DNA of 64,000 nucleotides from Candidatus Enterococcus willemsii (GCF_009933335.1 NZ_MAEL01000042.1:1-64000); one strand, 5' to 3'; positions 54,241 through 63,302 are shown, numbered from the stretch's first letter. The notes: generated by a model not told the origin, from the letters alone. Translations and numbers: made by a program.

Positions 54241-54681
54241 TTATGCTTTTTCGACAAGACTTTTGGCAAATGCTTCTAAGTTTTGAATATCTTCTTCTTC
54301 GGCAGCTAAGTCTACTTTTACTTTTTCTGCTCCTTTAGTCGCGCCTGTTTTAAGAAATAATTCTTCAAAATCATCGACTGATTTGCAGAAATGATCGTAA
54401 AACGTATCACCAGAACCACAAACACCGAAGATTTTACCAGTCAAATCAAGTTCAGCTAAATCATCATAAAAGTCCATAATCTCATCTGGCAGTGTCCCTT
54501 CATCGTACGTGTAGGTTGCTACCACACAAATATCCGCATCTTCAAAGGTATCTGCATCGATTTGTGTACATTCTTCTATTTCAACTTCAATGCCCATTTC
54601 TTCCATTGCTTCAGCAACGATATCGGCAATTTCTTCGGTATTTCCAGTCATGCTGGCGTAAACAATTTTGGCTAAAGTCAT
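54241..54681 (-). CDS. Flavodoxin
   Basis: 146 residues. The FMN phosphate loop is YASMTGNTEEIAD, the later loops are TYTYDEGTLPDEIMDFYDDL and CGSGDTFYDHFCKSVDDF. The protein is very acidic, typical of electron-transfer flavodoxins. Its redox partner is not in the window. The ATG at 54681 has CAGGAGGTTATT in front. Confidence 0.93.
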   Translation of the reverse strand: MTLAKIVYASMTGNTEEIADIVAEAMEEMGIEVEIEECTQIDADTFEDADICVVATYTYDEGTLPDEIMDFYDDLAELDLTGKIFGVCGSGDTFYDHFCKSVDDFEELFLKTGATKGAEKVKVDLAAEEEDIQNLEAFAKSLVEKA

Positions 54682-54847
54682 AATAACCTCCTGTTTTTTC
54701 TAGGTATTTCTAATCTACAGCTTGATTATAGCAAAATAAATGCATTATGGAAACCACACCTAGAAAGAGAAATGATAGAGGAACTTGGAAAAAATCGGGT
54801 TCCTATGGTAAAATGGATAGGATTTCAACAAAGGGGACGAAAAAAAT

Positions 54848-55612
54848 ATGATTACATTAAAATCACAAAGAGAAATTGACCAAATGGCCGAATCAGGCGC
54901 ATTGTTAGCAGATGTACACAAACAATTACGGACATTTATTAAACCAGGAATTAGTAGTTGGGATATTGAAGTGTTTGTTCGTGATTATATTGAGAGTCAC
55001 GGTGGTGTTGCTGCACAAATTGGGTTTGAAGGTTATAAATATGCAACATGTTGCAGTATCAATGATGAAATTTGTCACGGTTTTCCAAGGAAAAAAGTAT
55101 TGAAACAAGGGGATTTAATCAAAGTGGATATGTGTGTTGATTTAAAAGGCGCCATTTCTGATTCATGTTGGTCATACTCTGTTGGAGAACCCACTCCTGA
55201 AGTACAAAAACTAATGGATGTAACAAAAAAAGCATTATATTTAGGGATTGAACAAGCGCAGGTAGGCAACCGTATTGGTGATATTGGTCATGCGATTCAA
55301 ACCTATGTTGAAGGTGAAGGGTATGGCGTGGTTCGTGATTTTATCGGCCATGGGATTGGACCAACGATTCACGAAAGCCCTGCAATTCCACATTATGGTG
55401 AAGCAGGTAAAGGCTTGCGTCTAAAGGAAGGTATGGTTATTACAATTGAACCGATGGTAAACACTGGCACATGGAAAATGAAGATGGATCCAAATGGTTG
55501 GACAGCTTATACATTAGATGGTGGCTTAAGTTGCCAATATGAACACAGTTTAGCAATTACAAAAGAGGGTCCACGTATTCTAACTTCACAAGGCGAAGAA
55601 GGCACGTACTAA
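54848..55612 (+). CDS. map: Methionine aminopeptidase, type I
   Basis: 254 residues. Removes the initiator methionine. Metal ligands are recognisable in VDMCVDLKGAISDSCWSYSV (two Asp), the HGIGPTIHESP segment (His), TIEPMVNTG (Glu) and CQYEHSLAIT (Glu). The EICHGFP segment carries the conserved substrate-binding His. The gene is followed closely by the YihY-type gene. Confidence 0.94.
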   Translation: MITLKSQREIDQMAESGALLADVHKQLRTFIKPGISSWDIEVFVRDYIESHGGVAAQIGFEGYKYATCCSINDEICHGFPRKKVLKQGDLIKVDMCVDLKGAISDSCWSYSVGEPTPEVQKLMDVTKKALYLGIEQAQVGNRIGDIGHAIQTYVEGEGYGVVRDFIGHGIGPTIHESPAIPHYGEAGKGLRLKEGMVITIEPMVNTGTWKMKMDPNGWTAYTLDGGLSCQYEHSLAITKEGPRILTSQGEEGTY

Positions 55613-55625
55613 AAAGGAGAAGGCG

Positions 55626-56561
55626 ATGAACGCATTAAAAAAACTCCAAGGAAATGATAACGTTAAACGTTTCATTCAAACGGTACAACAACGAGTTCGT
55701 GACTCAGAGATGGGAACTACATCGATTGTTGTAGCATATTATTTATTACTTTCATTATTTCCTTTATTAATTGCAGTTGGTAACGTACTGCCATTTCTAC
55801 ACATTAATCCAAATAATGTTTTGCCATACATTCAGGAAGTAATTCCAGAGCCGATTTATGATTTCTTGGGACCAGCAATTAAAGACCTTTTGACACAAGG
55901 ATCGGGAGGCTTATTATCAATCTCAGCCATTGCGACGTTATGGTCTGCAAGTCAAAGTATCAATGCCATGCAAAAAGCCATGAATAAAGCATATGGCGTA
56001 GAAGACCGTGGGAATTTTATTATTACACGAATTGTTTCTGTCTTTATTGTTGTCTTGTTACTGATTGCGATTGTTGGTGTCACTATTGTTGTTGGTTCTG
56101 GTAAACTTATTTTAGAAGCTTTACAGCCAATTTTTGGATTTCAAGACACGATTATTAATACTTTCCAGACGGTGAAGTGGCCATTAACGATTGTGACGAT
56201 GATGGCGTTGATGAGCGTGATTTACTGGATTGTACCAAATGTAAAAGTACGTCTACGTTCGGTCTTACCAGGAGCTGTGTTTGCTACAGTTGGTTGGATG
56301 CTTTTGTCACAAGTCTTCGGATTATATGCGAAATATTTTGCGGCAAGAGTCAGCGGATACCAAATTATTGGAAGTTTTGTGGTCTTAATGCTCTGGTTAA
56401 ATTTTGCTGCAACAGCCATTGTGTTAGGGAGTATTATTAATGCCGTGGTAGAATCGTTTGTCAACGGTGAGGTTGTTGAACGCTCTGCGCCGCTTGCGAA
56501 ATGGAAAACACGTGTAAAAACACATTTTGGTAAAAAGAGTGATGAAAGCGAGAAAAAATAA
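55626..56561 (+). CDS. YihY/virulence factor BrkB family membrane protein
   Basis: 311 residues with about six membrane helices. YihY/UPF0761 signature: AYYLLLSLFPLLIAVGNVLP, then ALWSASQSINAMQKAMNKAYG, and WLNFAATAIVLGSIINAV near the end. Once called ribonuclease BN, which is wrong for this family. Function is not settled. It overlaps tagO by one base (TAATG). Confidence 0.88.
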   Translation: MNALKKLQGNDNVKRFIQTVQQRVRDSEMGTTSIVVAYYLLLSLFPLLIAVGNVLPFLHINPNNVLPYIQEVIPEPIYDFLGPAIKDLLTQGSGGLLSISAIATLWSASQSINAMQKAMNKAYGVEDRGNFIITRIVSVFIVVLLLIAIVGVTIVVGSGKLILEALQPIFGFQDTIINTFQTVKWPLTIVTMMALMSVIYWIVPNVKVRLRSVLPGAVFATVGWMLLSQVFGLYAKYFAARVSGYQIIGSFVVLMLWLNFAATAIVLGSIINAVVESFVNGEVVERSAPLAKWKTRVKTHFGKKSDESEKK

Positions 56562-57685
56562 TGGGATTTACATTTCAATTTATTATACGTCTATTTATGA
56601 CGATGATGTTATCGCTGATTTTAACACCATTCATTAAAATTTTAGCCTTTAAAATAGGCGCAGTTGATAAGCCTGGCGAGCGGCGAATTAATACAAAAAC
56701 GATGCCGTCAGCAGGAGGACTCAGTATTTTTATTTCCTTTTCAATTGCGGTGCTATGGGAATTTGGTGATACGTTAGACATTCATCGCATTTGGCCCATG
56801 CTTTTAGGAGCATTGATTGTAGTGATTACAGGATTGTTAGATGATGTGTTTGAATTAACCCCTCTGCAAAAAACACTCGGTTTAGTTTTGGCAGCATTGG
56901 AAATTTATTTTATTGCAGGTATCCGAATTAATACGGTGACGATTCCTTTTTTAGGATTTTTCCAATTAGGTTGGCTCAGTTTGCCAGTGACACTCATCTG
57001 GATTTTAGCCATTACTAATGCAGTGAATTTAATTGATGGTTTGGACGGCTTAGCATCCGGGGTATCAATTATTGCTTTGATTACGATTGGTATCATTAGC
57101 TTTTTCTTTTTACCAGATACTGGGGTCGTCTTGGCAATTTTAATTTTCTCATTAGTTGCTGCAATTGTCGGCTTTTTCCCGTATAATTTTTATCCAGCGA
57201 CAATTTTTCTCGGAGATACGGGTGCCCTGTTCTTAGGCTTTATGATTGCAATCTTTTCGTTGCAAGGCTTGAAAAATGCGACGTTTATTTCGGTAATTAC
57301 CCCGATGTTTATTTTGGGCGTGCCGATTACAGATACGGTTTTTGCGATGATTCGTCGTCGTTTCAATAAGCAACCAATTTCGTCAGCTGATAAAATGCAT
57401 TTGCATCATCGGTTAATCTCACTTGGTTTTACTCATCGAGGAGCAGTATTGACGATTTATGCCATGGCGATGGCTTTTTCATTTATTGCTTTGCTAATGA
57501 ATTATGCCAGTACATGGGCAATTATTTTATTAGTGATTAGCACGACATTTGGTTTAGAGTTATTTATTGAGCTAATTGGGTTAGTTGGTGAAAATCGCCA
57601 ACCGCTAATGAAAGCTTTAAAATTTCTAGGAAATCGTAGTTACCGTCAAGAGGTTTTGAAAAAAACGGATGATGAAGAGGAGTAG
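56561..57685 (+). CDS. tagO: Undecaprenyl-phosphate GlcNAc-1-phosphate transferase
   Basis: 374 residues, polytopic. MraY/WecA superfamily: GLLDDVFELTPLQKTLG, NLIDGLDGLASGVS, FLGDTGALFLGFM and ADKMHLHHRL. It starts wall teichoic acid or other envelope polymers by loading GlcNAc-1-P on undecaprenyl phosphate. The WecA-type HLHHRL motif distinguishes it from mraY. Shares its message with the YihY-type gene. Confidence 0.92.
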   Translation: MGFTFQFIIRLFMTMMLSLILTPFIKILAFKIGAVDKPGERRINTKTMPSAGGLSIFISFSIAVLWEFGDTLDIHRIWPMLLGALIVVITGLLDDVFELTPLQKTLGLVLAALEIYFIAGIRINTVTIPFLGFFQLGWLSLPVTLIWILAITNAVNLIDGLDGLASGVSIIALITIGIISFFFLPDTGVVLAILIFSLVAAIVGFFPYNFYPATIFLGDTGALFLGFMIAIFSLQGLKNATFISVITPMFILGVPITDTVFAMIRRRFNKQPISSADKMHLHHRLISLGFTHRGAVLTIYAMAMAFSFIALLMNYASTWAIILLVISTTFGLELFIELIGLVGENRQPLMKALKFLGNRSYRQEVLKKTDDEEE

Positions 57686-57686
57686 G

Positions 57687-57725
57687 AAAAAACATTTATC
57701 AATTATTGGTAAATGTTTTTTCTTT
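57687..57725 (+). terminator. Terminator after tagO
   Basis: A long A/T-rich stem (57687-57702 with 57706-57721, with one G-T pair) ending in T residues. Confidence 0.8.
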
Positions 57726-57745
57726 AAAATTTAGGAGGGATTTGT

Positions 57746-58096
57746 TTGGTGAAAAAACATCCTGCAATATTATTTGCAGCACTTTTTGTTGTTGGTATTT
57801 TCGTTTATTTTGGCATGGGTTCAGGAATTAATTTTAGACAATTATCAGATGTCTTTTTTGTCGTAGGTGTGATTCCTTTTGCTTTTGGAATAGCAAGTGT
57901 TGTGTTTCAATCTAACATGTTTCAAAATCATTATCGCACGAAGATTGAAAGAAAAGATCGGATGAATCATCATATGAAAAATCATTACCAACAATTACTA
58001 GTAAAAATTGGCCCCATTAGTCGCTTCTTTTTGGAGACTGGGGCAATGCTTATTTTGATGAGTCTAATTTTTGTGTTTATGAATTTTTTGCAATAA
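57746..58096 (+). CDS. DUF3899 membrane protein
   Basis: 116 residues, three hydrophobic segments (HPAILFAALFVVGIFVYFGM; about 34-55; about 93-114). It resembles the DUF3899 family of unknown function. It starts with TTG 57746 or GTG 57749 behind AGGAGGG. A 41-base gap separates it from the ABC transporter genes, so all four genes may be one operon, but no functional tie is known. Confidence 0.7.
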   Translation: MVKKHPAILFAALFVVGIFVYFGMGSGINFRQLSDVFFVVGVIPFAFGIASVVFQSNMFQNHYRTKIERKDRMNHHMKNHYQQLLVKIGPISRFFLETGAMLILMSLIFVFMNFLQ

Positions 58097-58137
58097 AATA
58101 AGTAGTCGGAAAAAGAGTAGGAAGGAATGTAAAACAA

Positions 58138-59079
58138 ATGAAGAAACGTTTACTTACAATGAGTTTATTGGCGCTTGTGGCATTAGCTGGCTGTGGAACG
58201 AAAGAACCAGCAGAATCAACAGAATCAGCGGATGTGCCAGTTGTCAAAGTTGGTGTGATGCCATCCACAGATAATATGCCTTTGATCGTAGCTCATGAGC
58301 AAGGTTTTGATAAAAAACATGGTGTTGAAATTGACTTACAAACATTCAAATCAGGAAAAGATCGAGATGCGGCCTTTCAATCAGGCGCAGTGGATGGGAT
58401 TAACGCCGATTTAGTCGGAGTTGCTGCTTACTTGCAAGGTGGTATGGACGTTAAGATTACGAGTGCGACATACGGACAGTTTGATTTAATCGCTCCTTCT
58501 GATATTCAATCGGTCTCTGAACTAAAAGGCAAAGACGTGATTGTTTTGAAAAATCAAGGACCAGAATATGCCGTAGACAAAATCTTGGAAAAATCTGAAA
58601 TGTCTAATGCAGATGTCTCAATCGTTGATGTACCGCAAGTACCTAGTCGTGTCGAATTATTGCAAAATAATCAAGCAGCGGCAGCTATTTTACCAGAACC
58701 TTTTGTGACGATGACAAAGAGTCAAGGAATGACAAATTTAGGTTCGACACGTGACATTGGTTTAAATCCGTTTGTGTTATGTTTTACAGATGATGTAATT
58801 GAAGAAAAATCAGAAGCTTTACAAGGCATGTACGATGCTTATAACGAAGCTGTTGACTGGATGAAAAACAACGACAAATCAGCTTATATTCAATTATTTA
58901 TTGATGAAATTGGTTTTCCAGAAACGTTGAAAGATGAAATCAAGGTGCCAGATTATCCACATGCCAGTCCAGCAACGGAAGACGATATTGTCAGTGCCTT
59001 TGATTGGGCAAAAGAAAAAGGTATCTTAAAAACAGAAATTCAACCAAAGGATGTATTGAGTGATGTCTACTTCAAATAA
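58138..59079 (+). CDS. ABC substrate-binding lipoprotein (NMT1/THI5-like)
   Basis: 313 residues. The lipobox LALVALAGCG puts the lipid-modified Cys at 19. The mature part has the SsuA/NMT1-type opening VKVGVMPSTDNMPLIVAHEQ and a later FKSGKDRDAAFQSGAVDGINADL. This group binds sulfonates, nitrate, riboflavin or thiamine precursors; the ligand here cannot be told. No TPP or other riboswitch is visible upstream. Overlaps the ATPase gene by 17 bases. Confidence 0.87.
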   Translation: MKKRLLTMSLLALVALAGCGTKEPAESTESADVPVVKVGVMPSTDNMPLIVAHEQGFDKKHGVEIDLQTFKSGKDRDAAFQSGAVDGINADLVGVAAYLQGGMDVKITSATYGQFDLIAPSDIQSVSELKGKDVIVLKNQGPEYAVDKILEKSEMSNADVSIVDVPQVPSRVELLQNNQAAAAILPEPFVTMTKSQGMTNLGSTRDIGLNPFVLCFTDDVIEEKSEALQGMYDAYNEAVDWMKNNDKSAYIQLFIDEIGFPETLKDEIKVPDYPHASPATEDDIVSAFDWAKEKGILKTEIQPKDVLSDVYFK

Positions 59080-59818
59080 AACTATGACACTCGACAATGT
59101 ATCCGTGAAAATTGAAGAAAAACAGATTCTCGAAGCAATTAACTGTCAACTTGAAGGGCAAAAGATTTATGCATTAATTGGCCCTTCTGGTGCAGGTAAA
59201 ACAACTTTATTACAAGTGTTGGCAGGTTTACAAGAGGTCATATCAGGAAAAATCACATTTGCTGGACAGTCACCGAAAGAAGCGGTTATTTCATTAGTTC
59301 CTCAAGACTATGGATTGCTCCCTTGGCAGACCGTCAAACAAGCGATACTTGCTGGTAGACAAATTAGTTTAGGGAAGCAGTTGACTGCTGCTGATAAAAC
59401 CGTAGTTGATGAATTATTAGCACGCATGGAGTTGACACAACTAATTGATAGCTATCCTAATCAATTAAGTGGTGGCCAAAAACAGCGAGTTGCTATTACG
59501 CGTGGGTTAGCGACTCAAAGTGATTTATTGCTACTAGATGAACCTTTTTCCGCATTGGATGCTTTTACGCGAGAAAAAGCACAGCAACTGTTTTTAGAAA
59601 GCTGGCAACAAGTCAAGCGATTGACTGTGTTTGTTACACATGATATCGAAGAAGCGTTGTTATTAGCACACGAAGTGATTATTTTAGAGGCAAATCCTGG
59701 TCGAATAAAAAAAATTGTTCCTTCTCCATTTCAGGATAAAACACGCTTAAGTGATTACCGTCAAACGGAGCAATTATTCACTACTTCTTTAGCCATACGA
59801 AAGGAGATTGCAGGATGA
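59063..59818 (+). CDS. ABC transporter ATPase (SsuB/TauB-like)
   Basis: 251 residues. Walker A is GPSGAGKTTLLQVL, the signature is LSGGQKQRVAITRGLA and Walker B is LLLLDEPFSALD. The Q-loop is VPQDYGLLPWQTV, typical of nitrate/sulfonate/thiamine-precursor importers. Begins inside the binding-protein gene (ATG 59063) and overlaps the permease by 4 bases. Confidence 0.93.
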   Translation: MSTSNKTMTLDNVSVKIEEKQILEAINCQLEGQKIYALIGPSGAGKTTLLQVLAGLQEVISGKITFAGQSPKEAVISLVPQDYGLLPWQTVKQAILAGRQISLGKQLTAADKTVVDELLARMELTQLIDSYPNQLSGGQKQRVAITRGLATQSDLLLLDEPFSALDAFTREKAQQLFLESWQQVKRLTVFVTHDIEEALLLAHEVIILEANPGRIKKIVPSPFQDKTRLSDYRQTEQLFTTSLAIRKEIAG

Positions 59819-60561
59819 AGCAACTACAGCGTGTATTAGGGGCTTGTGCAGCGATTATTATACTATTAGCAATTTGGTGGGGTGGAAGTCTTTGGCTACA
59901 AAAACCGTTATTACCAACTCCTTGGCTAGTATTGGAACGGTTGCCAGAGTTATTTTCAACAGGCATTTTTCAGCATTTATCTGTCAGTTTTTATCGAATC
60001 GTGATGGGAATGTTGTGGTCTGTTCTTGGAGGTTTTGGAATTGGCTTATTGATGGGGAGTTTTTCACGTTGGTCTTATTTTTTTGATCCGTTAATTTACT
60101 TAACCTATCCGATTCCTAAGATGGCGTTATTACCAATTGTGATGTTACTTGGTGGTTTAGGCGATGGTTCTAAAATTGCGATGATTGTCCTCATTGTTTT
60201 ACCTCAAGTAACCATCTCTGTTCGTGATGCGATACGGGAAATACCTAGCAACTACTATGATGTTTATCGTTGCTTAAATGCGACACTTTGGCGACAATTT
60301 CGAGCGATTACGCTACCAGCAACCTTGCCAGCTATTTTTAGTGCCATCAGAATTTCTTTAGGTACAGCCATTTCCATTTTATTTTTTACGGAAAACTATG
60401 GGACTGAATTCGGCATGGGCTATTTTATTATGGATGCATGGACTCGCATGGATTATCCTGCGATGTATGGTGGGATATTAATTTTAAGTAGTTTTGGTTT
60501 CTTCTTATTTGTATTAATGGATATCTTATCCAAACGACTATTTAAATGGCAAAAAAAATAA
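59815..60561 (+). CDS. ABC transporter permease (SsuC/TauC-like)
   Basis: 248 residues with six membrane segments. The ATPase-contact loop is recognisable as EIPSNYYDVYRCLNATLWRQ, followed by LPATLPAIFSAIRISLGTA. Belongs to the BPD_transp_1 family used for sulfonate-type importers. It completes a three-gene importer; a terminator follows. Confidence 0.92.
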   Translation: MKQLQRVLGACAAIIILLAIWWGGSLWLQKPLLPTPWLVLERLPELFSTGIFQHLSVSFYRIVMGMLWSVLGGFGIGLLMGSFSRWSYFFDPLIYLTYPIPKMALLPIVMLLGGLGDGSKIAMIVLIVLPQVTISVRDAIREIPSNYYDVYRCLNATLWRQFRAITLPATLPAIFSAIRISLGTAISILFFTENYGTEFGMGYFIMDAWTRMDYPAMYGGILILSSFGFFLFVLMDILSKRLFKWQKK

Positions 60562-60562
60562 A

Positions 60563-60590
60563 AAGTACCAGAGTTTGGTGCTTTTTTATT
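60563..60590 (+). terminator. Terminator after ABC operon
   Basis: An 8-bp stem (60563-60570 with 60576-60583, one G-U pair) with a 5-nt loop, then TTTTATTTT. Confidence 0.8.
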
Positions 60591-60608
60591 TTGAATAATT
60601 AATTTATT

Positions 60609-60637
60609 TTGACAAAAATAGATTACAGATGTAAACT
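60609..60637 (+). promoter_or_regulatory. copYZ promoter with cop box
   Basis: TTGACA (60609-60614) and TAAACT (60632-60637) at 17 bp. The cop box TACAGATGTA (60624-60633, with flanks TTACAGATGTAA) overlaps the spacer and -10, so CopY binding would block RNA polymerase. Only one box is present; E. hirae has two. Confidence 0.9.
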
Positions 60638-60660
60638 AATGAAAAGAGGAGGCGATGTAG

Positions 60661-61110
60661 ATGCCTACAATGCATGAACCAGTAAAAATTAGTGATTCTG
60701 AATGGGAAGTTATGCGTGTTGTTTGGACCAAAGGAAAAGTCGATGCAACCACGATTAACGAATTATTAAGCCAATCAAAAGGTTGGAAAATAGCAACAAT
60801 CAAAACGCTATTAGGAAGATTGGTGAAAAAAGACATCTTACATACAGAGAAAGAAGGTAAGAAATTTCTTTATTCTGCTAAGGTGAGTGAAGATGCCATT
60901 GTAAAAAATGCGACAGCAAATTTATTTTCACATATTTGCGCGCAAAAATCTGGAGAAACAATTGCTAACTTAATTTTAGAGGTCGATTTAACAGCAGAAG
61001 ATATTGCGATGATTCAAGGAATTCTTGCTGAAAAAGCACCTGTTCAAATGATTGCTTGTAATTGTATTCCTGGTCAATGTGACTGTAATCAAGGAGGAAA
61101 AACAGCATGA
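60661..61110 (+). CDS. copY: Copper-responsive repressor CopY
   Basis: 149 residues. A BlaI/MecI-type winged helix (ISDSEWEVMRVVWTKGKVDA, ATIKTLLGRLVKK) is followed by the C-terminal metal-binding motif C-x-C-x4-C-x-C in CNCIPGQCDC. With Zn bound it represses; Cu(I) displaces Zn and releases DNA. A cop box lies in its promoter. It overlaps copZ by 4 bases (ATGA). Confidence 0.95.
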   Translation: MPTMHEPVKISDSEWEVMRVVWTKGKVDATTINELLSQSKGWKIATIKTLLGRLVKKDILHTEKEGKKFLYSAKVSEDAIVKNATANLFSHICAQKSGETIANLILEVDLTAEDIAMIQGILAEKAPVQMIACNCIPGQCDCNQGGKTA

Positions 61111-61319
61111 TTAAACAAACTTTTGCTATCAATGGGATGAGCTGTCAACATTGTGTTGGACGTGTAGAAAAGGCTGTCCACGAATTACCTGGTATTAAAA
61201 AAGTTAAAGTGAATTTAAAAAAACAAAATGGTGTCATTAAATTTGATGAAACAGAAACATCGGCTGAATCAATTGTGGCAGCAATCAATGAAACCGGATA
61301 TGAAGCCAAAGTGTTATAA
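61107..61319 (+). CDS. copZ: Copper chaperone CopZ
   Basis: 70 residues. Ferredoxin-like heavy-metal-associated domain with the Cu(I) motif GMSCQHC. In E. hirae it hands copper to CopY. The operon ends here with a terminator: no copA or copB ATPase gene follows, unlike the copYZAB operon. Confidence 0.95.
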   Translation: MIKQTFAINGMSCQHCVGRVEKAVHELPGIKKVKVNLKKQNGVIKFDETETSAESIVAAINETGYEAKVL

Positions 61320-61327
61320 AAAATATA

Positions 61328-61364
61328 AAATGTGAGGAAACACAAGATTTCCTCACATTTTTTT
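61328..61364 (+). terminator. Terminator of copYZ
   Basis: A perfect 13-bp stem (61328-61340 with 61348-61360) with a 7-nt loop and a T tract. Confidence 0.9.
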
Positions 61365-61430
61365 GATTCTAATGAAATCTTCCTGCGAAGTTATGCTATA
61401 ATGTGAGAGTCGAGACAAGGAGGGGAAGAA

Positions 61431-61964
61431 ATGGAACTGAAAAAGCTAGAAGTTCCCACAACTTCAATTACAGAAGTTAAAAAATCTCCGATGGACGTAT
61501 TTAACCAAGCACGTGAAGCAGAAACAGCAGTCTATGTGTTTAATCGCGAGAAAGTAGCTGGTGTGATGTTGACACAAGAGCAATATGAGAATTTGCTGCA
61601 AGAATTGCATGAGTTAAGAGCACGTCCAACTGAAACAACTGCTGAGGAATTGGATTATCCTTCAGTATCAGGTTTGGAAGATTTTTCTCATACATTACGA
61701 AGCGCATTAATTACAGGAGCCACTATTTCAGCCAAAAATTTGGACGAACGAATGGTCGCTTTAGGTTTTATCACGAAAAAGACCGGTTTTGGTGGTGTGG
61801 TAGACATGATTAATGAATTAAAGCAAACAGGCAAAATTAGCTATCAATTACGTCGTAAGCCAAATAATCAAAGCGTGATTGCTGAAGTGATTGGTGAACC
61901 AGATAATCAAACGCAATTATTCGATAAATTAATTATCAAAAAAATATATTTAAGAGAAGCATAA
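61431..61964 (+). CDS. Phd/YefM-like N-terminal domain protein, no toxin partner
   Basis: 177 residues. The first 60 residues resemble a Phd/YefM antitoxin DNA-binding domain (TSITEVKKSPMDVFNQARE, then VYVFNREKVAGVMLTQEQYE). The C-terminal part (about 85-177; ERMVALGFITKKTGFGGVVD, LKQTGKISYQLRRK) is unassigned. No toxin gene is adjacent: the protein is monocistronic with its own extended -10 promoter (TGCTATAAT, 61394-61402) and terminator. It may be a stand-alone regulator derived from an antitoxin. Confidence 0.75.
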   Translation: MELKKLEVPTTSITEVKKSPMDVFNQAREAETAVYVFNREKVAGVMLTQEQYENLLQELHELRARPTETTAEELDYPSVSGLEDFSHTLRSALITGATISAKNLDERMVALGFITKKTGFGGVVDMINELKQTGKISYQLRRKPNNQSVIAEVIGEPDNQTQLFDKLIIKKIYLREA

Positions 61965-61971
61965 TAAGGCG

Positions 61972-62002
61972 GAGGTTGAAGCGTAATTCAACCTCTTTTT
62001 TT
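61972..62002 (+). terminator. Terminator after Phd-like gene
   Basis: A perfect 9-bp stem (61972-61980 with 61987-61995) with a 6-nt loop and a long T run. Confidence 0.88.
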
Positions 62003-62121
62003 TGTGAAAAATGAAATAAAATGTTGAATTGTTAGAAAATTATGACAAAACACTATTGATTTTTTTAATAAAATGTAGTTATATGGTAAGATAGCAATCA
62101 TTAATACACGAGGTGAAATGT

Positions 62122-63288
62122 ATGGATTTAACAAAACGTTTTAATAAACAAGTAGATAAAATTGCCGTATCGTTGATTCGTCAATTCGATGAACGTGTGT
62201 CAAGCATTCCTAATATATTAAAATTAACATTAGGCGAACCCGATTTTAATACACCAGAACATGTTAAAAATGCTGGTTCACAAGCGATTACAGATAATTT
62301 CAGTCATTATACAGGAATGTCAGGTTTACCTGATGTTCGTCAAGCGGCTAGTCAATTTTTGGAAAAAAAATACCATGTGTCATATGATTGGCAATCAGAA
62401 GTTTTAGTGACAGTAGGTGCGACGGAAGCCATTTCAGCGAGTTTATTAGGAATATTAGAACCAGGAGATAAAGTGTTACTGCCAGCACCTATTTATCCGG
62501 GATATGAACCTGTGATTACACTGGCTGATGCTGAAATTATTTACATGGATACTAGTGACAATGGGTTTGTTTTGTCGCCAGAACTGTTAGAAGCGACATT
62601 AGAAGAGCATGGCGAAAAAGTGAAAGCCGTCATCTTAAACTATCCAAGTAACCCAACTGGTGTCACTTATTCTCGTGAAGAAGTACAAGCGTTGGCGGAT
62701 GTATTGAAGAAATATCCGGTATTTGTGATTAGTGATGAAATTTATAGCGAATTAACGTATGATGAAGACCATGTATCAATCGCTGAATATTTACGTGAAC
62801 AAACAATCTTAATCAATGGCTTGTCCAAATCTCATGCGATGACTGGTTGGCGTGTTGGTTTCATTTTTGCACCAAAAGAGCTAACCAAAGAAATCATCAA
62901 AGTTCATCAATATTTAGTAACTGCCGCAGCAACTGTTTCTCAAAAAGCAGCGGTCCAAGCGTTAGTTGAAGGAATTAATGATGCCCAAGTGATGAAAAAA
63001 GAGTACCAAGAGCGTCGTGATTTTGTTTATGAAAAAATGACAAGCTTTGGTTTTGAAGTCGCCAAACCATCAGGAGCTTTTTATATTTTTGCTAAAATTC
63101 CAGCTAATTGTATCCAAGATTCTATGGAGTTTTGTGTCGATTTAGCTGAAAAAGAAGCCTTGGCAGTTATTCCAGGTATTGCTTTTGGTGATGCTGGTGA
63201 AGGATATATTCGTATTAGTTATGCCGCTAGTCTAGCGAACCTAGAAGAAGCAATGACACGGATGGAGCGATATATAACTGAGAAATAA
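62122..63288 (+). CDS. PLP-dependent aminotransferase (class I/II)
   Basis: 388 residues. Fold type I aminotransferase; the PLP lysine is in INGLSKSHAMTGWRVGF, and the NYPSNPTGVTYS and ISDEIYSELTY segments are typical. The closest familiar group is AspAT-Ib/PatA, which includes N-acetyl-LL-diaminopimelate aminotransferase of the lysine/DAP pathway, so substrates may be aromatic amino acids, aspartate or acetyl-DAP. The ATG at 62122 follows GAGGTGAAATGT; an in-frame GTG lies within that site. Monocistronic. Confidence 0.85.
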   Translation: MDLTKRFNKQVDKIAVSLIRQFDERVSSIPNILKLTLGEPDFNTPEHVKNAGSQAITDNFSHYTGMSGLPDVRQAASQFLEKKYHVSYDWQSEVLVTVGATEAISASLLGILEPGDKVLLPAPIYPGYEPVITLADAEIIYMDTSDNGFVLSPELLEATLEEHGEKVKAVILNYPSNPTGVTYSREEVQALADVLKKYPVFVISDEIYSELTYDEDHVSIAEYLREQTILINGLSKSHAMTGWRVGFIFAPKELTKEIIKVHQYLVTAAATVSQKAAVQALVEGINDAQVMKKEYQERRDFVYEKMTSFGFEVAKPSGAFYIFAKIPANCIQDSMEFCVDLAEKEALAVIPGIAFGDAGEGYIRISYAASLANLEEAMTRMERYITEK

Positions 63289-63302
63289 ACAAAAACAATA
63301 CC

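Noticed and set aside
58097-58137. TPP or other riboswitch before the ABC importer
   Set aside because: The gap is only 41 bases and shows no thi-box or other conserved riboswitch element.
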